A stretch of 64,000 nt of DNA from PALSA-894 sp963828625 (GTDB taxonomy: Bacteria; Pseudomonadota; Alphaproteobacteria; Rhizobiales; Xanthobacteraceae), in the NCBI GenBank assembly GCA_963828625.1, contig CAWHEX010000010.1, positions 496,001 through 560,000 on the forward strand, read 5' to 3'. The first letter of the stretch is position 1, and each line of letters opens with the position of its first letter. Positions 26,386 to 35,131 of this stretch are shown one piece after another. Below the pieces are notes generated by a model. That model did not search any database, had not been told where the DNA came from, and saw only the letters and a list, made by a program, of their open reading frames with translations. Position numbers and translations under genes: made by a program.

Positions 26386-26496
26386 CTTAAAACGACTCTA
26401 AACTTCCAGTATTCGCAGTTTAAAATCACTTTAAAGTAAGAAGTATCTGCGAAATACTAAGAATACACGCTGGTCTTACATTAGAACGGCTTCAAG
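26386..26496. promoter_or_regulatory. Heme-locus control region with three ICE/Irr-box-like sites and a dyad
   Basis: The only clearly AT-rich stretch of the window. Three 17-base sites resemble the Rhizobiales iron control element (roughly TTTAGAA-N3-TTCTAAA): 26386-26402, 26419-26435 (TTTAAA-N5-TTTAAA) and 26480-26496. The middle one lies inside a larger dyad, AGTATTCGCAG (26408-26418) / CTGCGAAATACT (26447-26458, one extra A). Placement between divergent heme genes supports binding by Irr or a similar iron regulator; the matches are imperfect. Confidence 0.5.
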
Positions 26497-26706
26497 GTGA
26501 TCCATCTTTCTGACAAGAGCGAGGACAAGCCGGAAAGTGGATCGGCACAGTCTACTTCCGCGACACCGCGCATGATTGGCATCGCGGGACACAAGATCGA
26601 CAGCCGCGACCTCTTCATTGGAACGCGCGAAGTCATTATCCACCACGGCGGCGAGGTTTACCGGCTGCGCCTCACCAGTCAGAACAAGCTGATCCTGACC
26701 AAGTAA
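26497..26706 (+). CDS. hmuP: Hemin uptake protein HemP/HmuP
   Basis: 69 residues. The C-terminal HemP domain is clear: IDSRDLFIGTREVIIHHGGE then YRLRLTSQNKLILTK. In Bradyrhizobium HmuP is a coactivator needed with Irr to express the outer-membrane heme receptor; elsewhere the family is of unclear role. A GTG at 26497 is the only early in-frame start and has no good ribosome site; an ATG at 26572 would keep just the core. It leads the hmuTUV genes on the plus strand, divergent from hmuR. Confidence 0.87.
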   Translation: MIHLSDKSEDKPESGSAQSTSATPRMIGIAGHKIDSRDLFIGTREVIIHHGGEVYRLRLTSQNKLILTK

Positions 26707-26720
26707 CGAAGAGCGTTGCG

Positions 26721-27677
26721 ATGCGTGTCCCCGGCACCACAGCGGAGATTGCGCGGCGACTGGTTGCGGCCGTGGCGCTGATGGCGGCGGCGACCGGGCA
26801 CGCCAGCGCCGCGACCGTGCGCGACGCGGGCGGGCGCAGCGTGAACGTCAACGATGTGAGCCGCATCGTCTCGATCGGCGGCGCCGTCACCGAGATCCTC
26901 TATGCGCTCGGCCTGAGCGATCGCGTGGTGGCGGTCGACGCCACGAGCCTCTTTCCGGACGAGGCGCTGAAGCAGAAGCCGAGCGTCGGATACTTCCGCG
27001 CGCTCTCGGCCGAAGGCGTGCTGGGGCTCAACCCCTCGCTGGTGCTGGCGATCGACGGCGCGGGGCCGAAGGAGACCGTCTCGGTGCTCGAGGCCGCCGC
27101 CGTGCCGTTCGTGCGCGTGCCGGATCACTACAGCGCCGACGGCATCCTGGAAAAAATCCGCTTGATCGCCGACGCCACCGGCGCGAACGGCCGCGGCGAA
27201 TGCCTCGCCACGCAGGTCACCGCCGACATCGCGGCGCTCGCCAGGCAGCGCGAGAAGATCAAGCAGCCCGTCAAGGTGATGTTCGTCATCTCGTTTCTCA
27301 ACGGCAGGCCGATGGTCGCGGGGCGCAATACCGCCGCCGACGGCATCATCCGCATGGCCGGCGCCGTGAACGCGATCGACGCCTACGAGGGCTACAAGCA
27401 GATTTCCGACGAGGCCGTGATCGCGGCGGGCCCGGACACCGTGCTGGTCATGCAGCGCGGGCGCGACAACATCGATGCCGCGACGGTGTTCTCGCACGCG
27501 GCCTTCACGATGACGCCGGCCGCCGCGCGCAAATCCTTCGTGGCGATGGACGGGCTTTATCTGCTCGGCTTCGGCCCGCGCACAGCGACCGCGGCGCGTG
27601 ACCTCGCCGAGACGCTCTATCCGGCGCTCGGGCACGAGGCGCTGCCGTCCGAACGCAAGCCGAACGGCTGCTACTGA
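26721..27677 (+). CDS. hmuT: Heme ABC transporter periplasmic binding protein HmuT
   Basis: 318 residues, cluster-A (BtuF-like) binding protein. The signal peptide ends near HASAAT; then VSRIVSIGGAVTEILYALGL, SVGYFRALSAEGVLGLNPSL with the Tyr region that can ligate heme, and a helical backbone linking two lobes. The C-terminal part (SFVAMDGLYLLGFGPRTATA) is family-typical. Starts 14 bases after hmuP and overlaps hmuU by one base. Receives heme from the receptor in the periplasm. Confidence 0.92.
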   Translation: MRVPGTTAEIARRLVAAVALMAAATGHASAATVRDAGGRSVNVNDVSRIVSIGGAVTEILYALGLSDRVVAVDATSLFPDEALKQKPSVGYFRALSAEGVLGLNPSLVLAIDGAGPKETVSVLEAAAVPFVRVPDHYSADGILEKIRLIADATGANGRGECLATQVTADIAALARQREKIKQPVKVMFVISFLNGRPMVAGRNTAADGIIRMAGAVNAIDAYEGYKQISDEAVIAAGPDTVLVMQRGRDNIDAATVFSHAAFTMTPAAARKSFVAMDGLYLLGFGPRTATAARDLAETLYPALGHEALPSERKPNGCY

Positions 27678-28750
27678 TGACCATCGCCGCGGGCGACGCG
27701 CGGCTGATCGGCTGGCGCCTGCGGTCGCCCGTTTTCGTCATCGGCGCGCTGCTCGTTGTCCTGGTCGTCGCAGCTGCGATTGCCGCCACCATCGGGGCCG
27801 CGGGCATTCCGCTCAACCGCCTGCCCGCCGCGCTCGGCATCGCGCAGGGCGATCCCGCGACGGTCGCGCGCGATCAGCTGGTGCTGTGGTCGGTGCGGCT
27901 GCCGCGCATCGTGCTCGCCATCATGGTCGGCGCGCTGCTCGCGGCCGGCGGCACCGTGATGCAGGGCCTGTTCCGCAATCCGCTGGCCGATCCGATGCTC
28001 GCCGGAATCTCGCCCGGCGCGGGCTTTGCGTCCGCACTCGCCATCGTGGTCGGCGACCGGCTGATGGCGGAAGCCGGCCGCGTCGTGCCGTTCGAGATAT
28101 TGCCGGTCGCGGCGATCACCGGCGCGCTGATCACAACGATCATCCTCTATCGCCTGGCGACGCGCTCCGGGCGCACCTCGATCGCGACGCTGCTGCTCGC
28201 CGGCATCGCGATCGGCGCGCTCGCAAATGCCGGGATCGGCTTTCTGGTGTTCCTCGCCGACGACCGGCAACTGCGCGACATCACGTTCTGGCTGCTCGGT
28301 TCGCTCGGCGGCGCCACATGGGCGAAGGTCGCGGCGATTGCGCCGTTCGTCGTGCTTCTGCTCGGCGGCCTGCCGTTCATCGCGCGCGGCCTCGACCTCA
28401 TCGTGCTCGGCGAGGCGGAGGCTTTCCACATGGGCGTCGCGGTCGAACGGCTGAAACGCATCGCCATCGTGCTGGTCGCGGCCGCGACCGGCGCCGCCGT
28501 CTCGGTCGCCGGCGTGATCGGGTTCGTCGGCATCGTGGTGCCGCATCTGTTGCGGCTGGTGATCGGGCCGGGCCACCGGCTGCTGCTGCCGGCCGCGCTC
28601 TGCCTCGGCGCGATCCTGCTGCTCATTGCCGATACCTTCGCGCGCGTGATCGCATCGCCCGCCGAGCTTCCCATCGGCATCGTCACGGCGGCGATCGGCG
28701 CGCCGTTCTTCCTGTCGCTGCTGCTGCGGCAAAGGGCGCTGGTCGGATGA
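27677..28750 (+). CDS. hmuU: Heme ABC transporter permease HmuU
   Basis: 357 residues of the FecCD/BtuC permease family with about ten membrane segments. Marker motifs: LWSVRLPRIVLAIMVGALLA, GGTVMQGLFRNPLADPMLAG, and near the end VAGVIGFVGIVVPHLLRLVI and HRLLLPAALCLGAILLLIAD. It dimerises to form the heme channel and contacts HmuV through the cytoplasmic loop GIVVPHLLRL. Start and stop overlap both neighbours, so translation is coupled. Confidence 0.93.
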   Translation: MTIAAGDARLIGWRLRSPVFVIGALLVVLVVAAAIAATIGAAGIPLNRLPAALGIAQGDPATVARDQLVLWSVRLPRIVLAIMVGALLAAGGTVMQGLFRNPLADPMLAGISPGAGFASALAIVVGDRLMAEAGRVVPFEILPVAAITGALITTIILYRLATRSGRTSIATLLLAGIAIGALANAGIGFLVFLADDRQLRDITFWLLGSLGGATWAKVAAIAPFVVLLLGGLPFIARGLDLIVLGEAEAFHMGVAVERLKRIAIVLVAAATGAAVSVAGVIGFVGIVVPHLLRLVIGPGHRLLLPAALCLGAILLLIADTFARVIASPAELPIGIVTAAIGAPFFLSLLLRQRALVG

Positions 28751-29541
28751 CCGTCATCGCCGCAAACGCCATCACGGTGCGCGCCGGCGCGAAGGCGCTG
28801 CTCGGCGACGCATCGCTCGGTGTCGCGGCGGGCGAAACCGTGGCGCTGGTCGGCCCGAATGGCGCCGGCAAGTCGACGCTGCTGCGCGTGCTCGCGGGCG
28901 AACTAAAGCCGAATGCGGGCGCGGTCGAACTCAAGGGCCGGCCCCTCACAGCCTACGGCCCGCGCGAACTCGCGCTGCATCGCGCGGTGCTGTCGCAGGC
29001 GACGCACGTGGCGTTTCCGTTCACGGTCGGCGAGGTCGTGCGCATGGGCGCGGGTGACCGGCACGGCCGCGCAATCGACGACCTCGCCGAAACCGCGCTC
29101 GCGGATGTCGATCTCGCGTCCTTCCGCGACCGCATCATCACGACGCTGTCCGGCGGCGAGCAGCAACGCGCGCATTTCGCGCGCGTGCTGGTGCAGCTCG
29201 CCTGCGGCGAGGCCGCGCACGGGCCGGGCCTGCTGCTGCTCGACGAGCCGACCGCGAGCCTCGACCTCAAGCATCAGCTCGACATGCTGGAGGCGGTCGG
29301 GCGTTGCGCGCGCCGCGGCGTCGCGGTCGTGGCGATCCTGCACGATCTCAATCTGGCGACGCTCGCCGCCGATCGCATCGTGGTGCTCGATGGCGGCCGC
29401 GTCGCCGCCGAGGGCAAGCCGGTCGACACGGTCACGGACGAGCTTCTGGCGCGCGTGTTCAAGGTAACGCGCGCGGTGTCGCGCACGCCACCGCCGGGCG
29501 TGCCGTTCGTGTTGCCGCACGGCAGCGCGACGATTCGCTAG
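28747..29541 (+). CDS. hmuV: Heme ABC transporter ATPase HmuV
   Basis: 264 residues. Walker A GPNGAGKST is at about residues 36-44, the signature TLSGGEQQRAHFARVL in the middle, Walker B LLLLDEPTASLD and the switch His in AILHDLNLA. The region between Walker A and signature (RAVLSQATHVAFPFTVGEVV) matches HmuV. ATG 28747 overlaps the hmuU stop. Its TAG stop shares CTAG with the stop of the convergent SnoaL-like gene, which marks the end of the heme operon. Confidence 0.94.
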   Translation: MTVIAANAITVRAGAKALLGDASLGVAAGETVALVGPNGAGKSTLLRVLAGELKPNAGAVELKGRPLTAYGPRELALHRAVLSQATHVAFPFTVGEVVRMGAGDRHGRAIDDLAETALADVDLASFRDRIITTLSGGEQQRAHFARVLVQLACGEAAHGPGLLLLDEPTASLDLKHQLDMLEAVGRCARRGVAVVAILHDLNLATLAADRIVVLDGGRVAAEGKPVDTVTDELLARVFKVTRAVSRTPPPGVPFVLPHGSATIR

Positions 29542-29966
29542 CGCCCGTTCTTCAGCGCCATGTCGCCCCAGATGTGATGCTCGAGCTCTTTGCGGGCGAA
29601 GCGCCAGCCCGCGGGTGTCTTCACGAACTTGTCGCGATAGGTGCCGCCCATCACGGGGAGCAGGCCCTTGTCGGATTCGCGCACCACCAGATAATCCGAG
29701 ACGGCGCTCGCTTTGTCGCCATCGACCTTGATGATGATGTTGGTGATGTAGTGCTTGCGCTGCGGCCCCTCGCCTTTCAGCGGCACGATGCCTTCGATGA
29801 ATTTCGCGATCTCGTCCGGGCCGCGCGCCGCGCCGTAGTTGGTGATCCATTCGGCATCGGACGCAAAGCACGCGCCGACCTCGGCGAAACGGCAGGCGTC
29901 CATCGCCATCGCGTAGGTCGCCATCAGTTCGCGGATCTCATCTTTCGCTTCGAGCACGGCGGACAT
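29538..29966 (-). CDS. SnoaL/NTF2-like protein
   Basis: 142 residues with the cone-shaped SnoaL/NTF2 fold pattern: an N-terminal helix pair (EIRELMATYAMAMDACRFAE), then strands such as HYITNIIIKVDGDKASAVSDYLVV and TYRDKFVKTPAGWRFARKEL. Many such proteins are small cofactor-free isomerases, hydratases or dehydratases or ring-hydroxylating dioxygenase-like small subunits. It is 12 bases from the enolase-superfamily gene on the same strand and probably cotranscribed. The exact reaction is not predictable. Confidence 0.82.
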   Translation of the reverse strand: MSAVLEAKDEIRELMATYAMAMDACRFAEVGACFASDAEWITNYGAARGPDEIAKFIEGIVPLKGEGPQRKHYITNIIIKVDGDKASAVSDYLVVRESDKGLLPVMGGTYRDKFVKTPAGWRFARKELEHHIWGDMALKNGR

Positions 29967-29978
29967 TGTTCCTGTGCC

Positions 29979-31102
29979 TCACTTGAATGATTCGTTCGCG
30001 GGCATCGATGTGTGCGTACGGTAGCGCGCGATCATCGCCGGATCGGGATCGATGCCGAGGCCCGGCCCTTGCGGCACGCGCATCGTGCCGTCCTTTGCGA
30101 GGATCGACGAAATCGCCGAACGGGCTTGCTTCCAGATCGACCGCGAGCCGCTCGACCGTCACGTCCGCCGGCAATGCCGCGATCAGATGCAGGCTCGCGA
30201 TGAAGCCGGGGCCGAAATACGGGCAATGCGGCACGACGCGCACACCGAACTCCTTGCCGAGCGCGATGATGCGGCGCGTCTCCGAAATGCCGCCGATCTT
30301 GGTCACGCTCGGCTGCGCGACATCGAGCGCGCCAAGCTCGAATGCGCGGCGAAATTCGATCAGCCCCGCCGCGTTCTCGCCCGCCGCAATCACGGCGCCC
30401 GCAGCGCGAACCTTCGCAAGTCCCGCGTGATCCTCGGGCGGCCAGACCGGCTCCTCCAGCCAATAGCATATCGAACGGCCGCAGCGCCTGCGCCATCGCG
30501 ATCGCCTCGTCCACGCTCCACGGGCAATTGGTGTCGACCATCAGCGGCACGTCGGGCCCGGTCGCATCGCGCGCGGCCTTCACGGCCGGCACCGTGATCT
30601 CGTGCAGCTTGATGTGGCGGTAGCCTTGCTCGAGCGCACGCTCGCAACTCTTCGCCACCGCGTCGGGACCGGAGCAGCGCAGCAGGCTCGCGTAGGCTTC
30701 GCGCGGACGCGCATCGCCGCCGAACATTTCGTAGAGCGGCTTGCCCGCCACCTTGCCGGCGATGTCCCACAGCGCGATGTCGACGCCCGAAAGCGCATAC
30801 ATCACGGCGCCGCTGCGTCCGAACAGATGCAGCGTGCGTGACAGATCATCCATCAGCACGTCGATGCCGGACGGATCGCGCCCAATCAGCATCGGGGCGA
30901 CCAGCGTGTCGAACGCGGTCTTGCTCGCTGGGCACACGCCGTGGCCGAAGGCTTCGCCCCAGCCGATGACGCCGCCGTCCGTCTCGAGCCGCACCAGCAG
31001 CATGTTGAGGCCGGCGGACGGCCGCCCGGCGATCGCCTGCAAGCCGCCGCTGGTGCGATACGGAATGGTGAGCAGGATCGTTTCGGCCGCTATGATTTTC
31101 AT
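29979..31102 (-). CDS. Mandelate racemase/muconate-lactonizing enzyme family protein (two apparent frameshifts)
   Basis: About 373 residues after two repairs. The capping domain begins KIIAAETILLTIPY; the barrel shows YRHIKLHEITV with the catalytic-strand Lys, LMVDTNCPWS (metal Asp), WLEEPVWPPED (metal Glu), AAGENAAG (metal Glu) and VVPHCPYFGPGF with a likely catalytic His. One extra base is at AA 30462-30463 (restores MLWLEEP) and one at CC 30092-30093 (restores DPRKDGTMRVPQGPGLGIDP). The frame then stops at 29979-29981. A dehydratase or racemase for an acid sugar or aromatic acid is likely; the specific substrate is unknown. Confidence 0.83.
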
Positions 31103-31159
31103 CGGTTGATCTTCGCCCCCTGGTGCTTCAGCTTTGCGCATGGGCGCGGCCATGACAAT

Positions 31160-31189
31160 GCGCGTCACTGAAAGACGGCGCTGACGCGC
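31160..31189. promoter_or_regulatory. Inverted repeat in the divergent gap before the GMC oxidoreductase gene
   Basis: GCGCGTCA (31160-31167) and TGACGCGC (31182-31189) are perfect 8-base arms around 14 bases, 21 bases before the GMC gene and 58 bases from the enolase start. An operator or a leader hairpin followed by CTTTT are both possible. Confidence 0.35.
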
Positions 31190-31210
31190 CTTTTGGGAGA
31201 GGCGCGCTTC

Positions 31211-32914
31211 ATGCATGACTACGTGATCCTTGGCGGCGGGTCGTCCGGCTGCGTGCTCGCGGCGCGGCTTTCGGAAAATCCGCGCAATACCGTCCTGCTG
31301 ATCGAAGCCGGAAAGGACGTGACAGCCGAGACTGCGCCCGCCGATGTGCTCGCGAGCTATCCGGGCCGCGCCTACTTCAATCCGGACTTCACTTGGCCGG
31401 GCCTCACCGTGCTGCTCGGCGGCGCTTCAACCAACGATCCGGAAAACCGCAAAAGCGCGCGTTACGAGCAGGCGCGCATTCTCGGCGGCGGATCGAGCAT
31501 CAACGGGCTGATCGCGGTTCGCGGCGCGCCGACCGACTACGACGGCTGGGAGGAGATGGGCGCGACGGGATGGAATTTCGCCTCCGTGCTCCCCTATTTC
31601 CGCAAGCTCGAACGCGATCTGGATTTCGGCGGCGAGTATCACGGCAAGGACGGACCGATCACGATCAAGCGCTATCCGGTCGAGGAGTGGGCCGGCTTCA
31701 TGAAGACCGTCGCCGACGCGCTCGGCAAACGCGGCCTGCCCATCGTGCTCGACCAGAACGGCAAGTGGCAAGACGGCGTGATGCCGGTGCCGGCTTCGAT
31801 CGACGAGCATGACCAGCGTGTCTCCTGTGCGATGGCGTATCTGACGCCTGCGGTGCGCCGCCGGCCGAACCTGACGATCCACACCGAGACGTTCATCCGC
31901 CGCATCCTGTTCGAGGGCACGCGCGCGGTCGGCGCGGAGATTTCGCGCGGCGGCGTGGACGAGACGGTGCGCGGACGCGAGATCATCCTCACCTGCGGGG
32001 CGATCCATTCGCCCGCCATGCTGATGCGCAGCGGCGTCGGCCCGGCGGACGAACTCGCGAAACATGGCGTGCCGGTCGTCGCTGCGCTGGCCGGCGTCGG
32101 GCGCAACCTGATCGAGCATCCTTCGGTCAGCGTCTCCTGCTATCTCGACCGCGCGGGCCGCCTCACCAATCTCGACCGCCATCACACGCAGGCGCAGGTG
32201 CGTTTCTCGTCGGGCCTGCCGGGATGTCCGCAAGGCGATATGTGCATCGCGGTGCTGGCGCGATCGGGCTGGCATGCGCTTGGGCAGCGCGTCGGCTCGC
32301 TCTACTTCTTCGTCAACAAGGCCTACTCGCAGGGCAACGTGACGCTGCGCTCGGCCGACGCGCACGACGAACCGCTGGTGGATTTCCGCATGCTTTCCGA
32401 CCGGCGCGACCTCGAACGGCTGCGCAACGCGTTCCGCTTCATCGCGGAGGTCGCGGCTGCGCCCGAGCTGAACGGCATTCGCAGCAAGATCTTCCCGGCC
32501 AACTATTCGGACCGCATGCGCAAGGTCTCGCGGCCCGGATTGCAGAACACCGTCCAGATGCGCGTTTTCGCCGGCATGCTCGACACGCTGCCGATGCTGC
32601 GCTCATGGCTGATCGACACCCTGGTGACGAGCGGCACGACGCTCGCCGATCTGCTCGCCGACGACGCTACGCTCGACGCCTATCTGCAGAAGTCGGTCAA
32701 CGGCGTGTGGCATCCGGTCGGGACGTGCCGCATGGGGCGCGACGGCGATCCCCTCGCCGTGACCACGCCATCGGGCCGCGTGCGCGGCGTCGAGGGCTTG
32801 CGCATCAGCGATGCGTCCGTGATGCCGTCGATCCCCTGCGCCAACACCAACATCTCGACCATCATGGTGGCGGAGCGCTTGGCGGACCTGATCAAGCAGG
32901 AGGCGGCAGCCTAG
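31211..32914 (+). CDS. GMC-family FAD-dependent oxidoreductase (choline/alcohol dehydrogenase-like)
   Basis: 567 residues. FAD loop YVILGGGSSGCVLAARLSE is at the N-terminus, followed by the GMC signature ARILGGGSSINGLIAVRG and the second signature GAIHSPAMLMRSGVGP. The active-site His is in NGVWHPVGTCRMG; the usual partner His/Asn is in CANTN near the C-terminus. No signal peptide, so likely cytoplasmic and using a membrane or soluble electron acceptor. ATG 31211 is chosen because GGGAGAGG lies upstream. Its stop shares CTAG with the convergent enoyl-CoA hydratase-like gene. Confidence 0.9.
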   Translation: MHDYVILGGGSSGCVLAARLSENPRNTVLLIEAGKDVTAETAPADVLASYPGRAYFNPDFTWPGLTVLLGGASTNDPENRKSARYEQARILGGGSSINGLIAVRGAPTDYDGWEEMGATGWNFASVLPYFRKLERDLDFGGEYHGKDGPITIKRYPVEEWAGFMKTVADALGKRGLPIVLDQNGKWQDGVMPVPASIDEHDQRVSCAMAYLTPAVRRRPNLTIHTETFIRRILFEGTRAVGAEISRGGVDETVRGREIILTCGAIHSPAMLMRSGVGPADELAKHGVPVVAALAGVGRNLIEHPSVSVSCYLDRAGRLTNLDRHHTQAQVRFSSGLPGCPQGDMCIAVLARSGWHALGQRVGSLYFFVNKAYSQGNVTLRSADAHDEPLVDFRMLSDRRDLERLRNAFRFIAEVAAAPELNGIRSKIFPANYSDRMRKVSRPGLQNTVQMRVFAGMLDTLPMLRSWLIDTLVTSGTTLADLLADDATLDAYLQKSVNGVWHPVGTCRMGRDGDPLAVTTPSGRVRGVEGLRISDASVMPSIPCANTNISTIMVAERLADLIKQEAAA

Positions 32915-33705
32915 CGCCCCTTGAAATCCGGGACGCGCCGCTCGGCCATCGCCTTCACGCCTTCCTTGAAGTCGTCGGTCGCGCGAAGGTTCGTCTGGAT
33001 CTTCAGCTCGTGCTCCGTCGCCTTCATCACGCGATCCGCAAGGCCCGCACGCATGGTGGCGCGCGTCTCGGTCACACCGAGCGGTGCGTTCTCGGCGATT
33101 TCGGCGGCGAGCTTCTGCGCCGCGGCGCGCACTTGGTCCTGCGGCACCAGCACGTCGGCAAGGCCCATCGCAAGCGCCTCCTCGCCGGTGACGCGGCGGC
33201 TTGTGTAGAACATCATCGCGGCCTTGCTCTTGCCGATCACCTCGGCAAGCGTCGTCGTGAGGCCGAAGCCCGGATGAAAACCGAGCCGCGTGAAATTTGC
33301 GGCGAAACGCGTCTCCGGACAGGCGACGCGAAAATCCGGCACCATCGCAAGGCCGAGCCCGCCGCCGACCGCCGCGCCGTGGATCGCGCCGACGATCGGC
33401 TTCTTCGACCGGAACAGCCGTACCGCCTGGATGTAAAGGTGTCCGATCGGGTTCATCGCCTCGCCCGGCCGCTGGCCTTCCCTGTTGAGGGTCGAGCCAT
33501 CGCCGAAATTCGCGCCGGCGCAGAACGATTTACCCTGCGCGGCGAGCACGACGGCGCGGCAGGAGTCGTCGGCGTCGAGCGCCTCGAGCGCGTCAGCGAT
33601 CGAATTGATCAGCACGTTGTCGAAGAAATTGTGCGGCGGACGCTGGATCTCGATGGTCGCGACAAAACCGGAACGCTCAATGCCGATATCAGGATACTGG
33701 GCCAT
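32911..33705 (-). CDS. Enoyl-CoA hydratase/isomerase (crotonase) family protein
   Basis: 264 residues with the crotonase fold. Oxyanion-hole segments KSFCAGANF and GAIHGAAVGGGLGLAM are intact. The segment usually carrying the first catalytic Glu reads FAANFTRLGFHPGFG, with no Glu at the expected place, so plain hydration is doubtful and an isomerase, hydrolase or decarboxylase-type crotonase may be meant. The first gene by position of a minus-strand acyl-CoA module: crotonase, ligase alpha-like, two acyl-CoA dehydrogenases, with very small gaps. Confidence 0.87.
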   Translation of the reverse strand: MAQYPDIGIERSGFVATIEIQRPPHNFFDNVLINSIADALEALDADDSCRAVVLAAQGKSFCAGANFGDGSTLNREGQRPGEAMNPIGHLYIQAVRLFRSKKPIVGAIHGAAVGGGLGLAMVPDFRVACPETRFAANFTRLGFHPGFGLTTTLAEVIGKSKAAMMFYTSRRVTGEEALAMGLADVLVPQDQVRAAAQKLAAEIAENAPLGVTETRATMRAGLADRVMKATEHELKIQTNLRATDDFKEGVKAMAERRVPDFKGR

Positions 33706-33709
33706 CGTC

Positions 33710-35131
33710 TTATCCTTTCAGAAATTCTTCGCGCGCCACGCGATAGTCCGCCATGACGCGCATCGCGCGGGCGCAGTTGTGCACATTGGTAAACAGCGGC
33801 AGGCCTGCCTCGCTCAGCAAATCCACGCAGACCGCGGCCGGCCGCGTGTAGCTCCACAGCAGCACCGGTTTCTTTGAATCGCGGCCGAGCGCGAGCAGGT
33901 TATCGCGATCCTCCAGCAGGAAACGCGGATGGCGCCCGGTGACCACGAGGATCACGCCGTCGACGTTGGTCGATTCCCCCGAAAGCCGCGCGAATACCGC
34001 GTAGCCGCGCTCGTGGATCGCCTGCGCGGTGACGTCGACCGGATTTTGCGAGGTGCCGTAAGGCGGCAGGTACACGTCGATTTTCGCGCGCACCGCATCG
34101 TCGAGGATCGGCATGTCGAGACCGGCGAGCGCGCAGGCATCCGCCACCCAGGCGCCGCCGCCACCGGAGGATGACGCGATCGCGACGCGATTGCCGGCAG
34201 GCAGGCGCTTGCCCATGCTGACGAAGGCGGCGGCGAGATCGACCATCTCGTCGAGGTCGTTGCTTTCGATCACGCCGTATTTCGCAAACAGCGCGCGGTA
34301 GTCGGCGTCATTTCCCGGCCGCGCCGCCGTATGCGCCGCGATGGCGCGCGCCCCCGCGGGCGAAGCGCCGAGCCGGTTCACGATCAGCGGCTTTCCGGCG
34401 CGCAACGCCTTTTCGGCGGCGCGCTCGAAGGTCGCGACATTCTTGATGTCCTCGATGAGCATCAGCACGACGTCGGTCTTGCCTTCGTCGATGATGAACT
34501 CGACGAAGTCGCTCGCTTCGAGGCAGGCTTCGTTGCCGGTGGTGACGATGTAGCGGAACGAGAGCTCCTTCGGCCTCCCGTGGTCGAAGAACGCAAAGCC
34601 CATTCCGCCGCTTTGCGAGATCACCGCCACCTGCCCGCGCGTGCGTTCGGCGGGCGGCAGCAGCGGCACATCGCCCGCATCCATCGCGGGGCTGAACGTC
34701 GGGCAAAGCGCGGCGGCCGTATTGGCAAAGCCTTCGCCGTTCGGTCCGCTCACCGCCATGTCGTATTTTTTGGCGATCGCCTGGATTTCCCTTTGCAGCG
34801 CCGGACCGGTTTCGCCTTTCTCCTCGGCAAAGCCTGACGAGAAGATGGTCGCGGCCTTGATGCCGGCCTTGCCGCAATTCTCCAGTTCCTGCGGCACAAA
34901 CTTCGCCGGGATGATCATGCAGGCGAGATCGGTCGGCGGCAGGTCGGCGACCGACTTGTAGGCCTTCATGCCCTGCACTTCGGTCTCGCTGCGGCTCACC
35001 GGATAGACCGCGCCCTGATACGGATGGCTGCGCAGGATCTGCACGATGCGGCCGCGCAGCCCGCGCGTATCCGATGACGCGCCGATGATGGCGACCGACT
35101 TCGGCCACAGCAGTTTTTGGATGTCGGGCAT
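33710..35131 (-). CDS. Acyl-CoA synthetase, ADP-forming type, CoA-binding/ligase alpha-like subunit
   Basis: 473 residues. The CoA-binding Rossmann domain opens LLWPKSVAIIGASSDTRGLR; the ligase domain includes VAVISQSGGMGFAFF and the phospho-His region AIAAHTAARPGND with His267. The family loop normally reading GPNCxG is GPNGEG here. The ATP-grasp beta domain of complete acetate-CoA ligases is missing, so a partner subunit would be needed. It directly abuts the acyl-CoA dehydrogenase gene. Expected to activate or release an acyl-CoA with ADP/ATP. Confidence 0.85.
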   Translation of the reverse strand: MPDIQKLLWPKSVAIIGASSDTRGLRGRIVQILRSHPYQGAVYPVSRSETEVQGMKAYKSVADLPPTDLACMIIPAKFVPQELENCGKAGIKAATIFSSGFAEEKGETGPALQREIQAIAKKYDMAVSGPNGEGFANTAAALCPTFSPAMDAGDVPLLPPAERTRGQVAVISQSGGMGFAFFDHGRPKELSFRYIVTTGNEACLEASDFVEFIIDEGKTDVVLMLIEDIKNVATFERAAEKALRAGKPLIVNRLGASPAGARAIAAHTAARPGNDADYRALFAKYGVIESNDLDEMVDLAAAFVSMGKRLPAGNRVAIASSSGGGGAWVADACALAGLDMPILDDAVRAKIDVYLPPYGTSQNPVDVTAQAIHERGYAVFARLSGESTNVDGVILVVTGRHPRFLLEDRDNLLALGRDSKKPVLLWSYTRPAAVCVDLLSEAGLPLFTNVHNCARAMRVMADYRVAREEFLKG

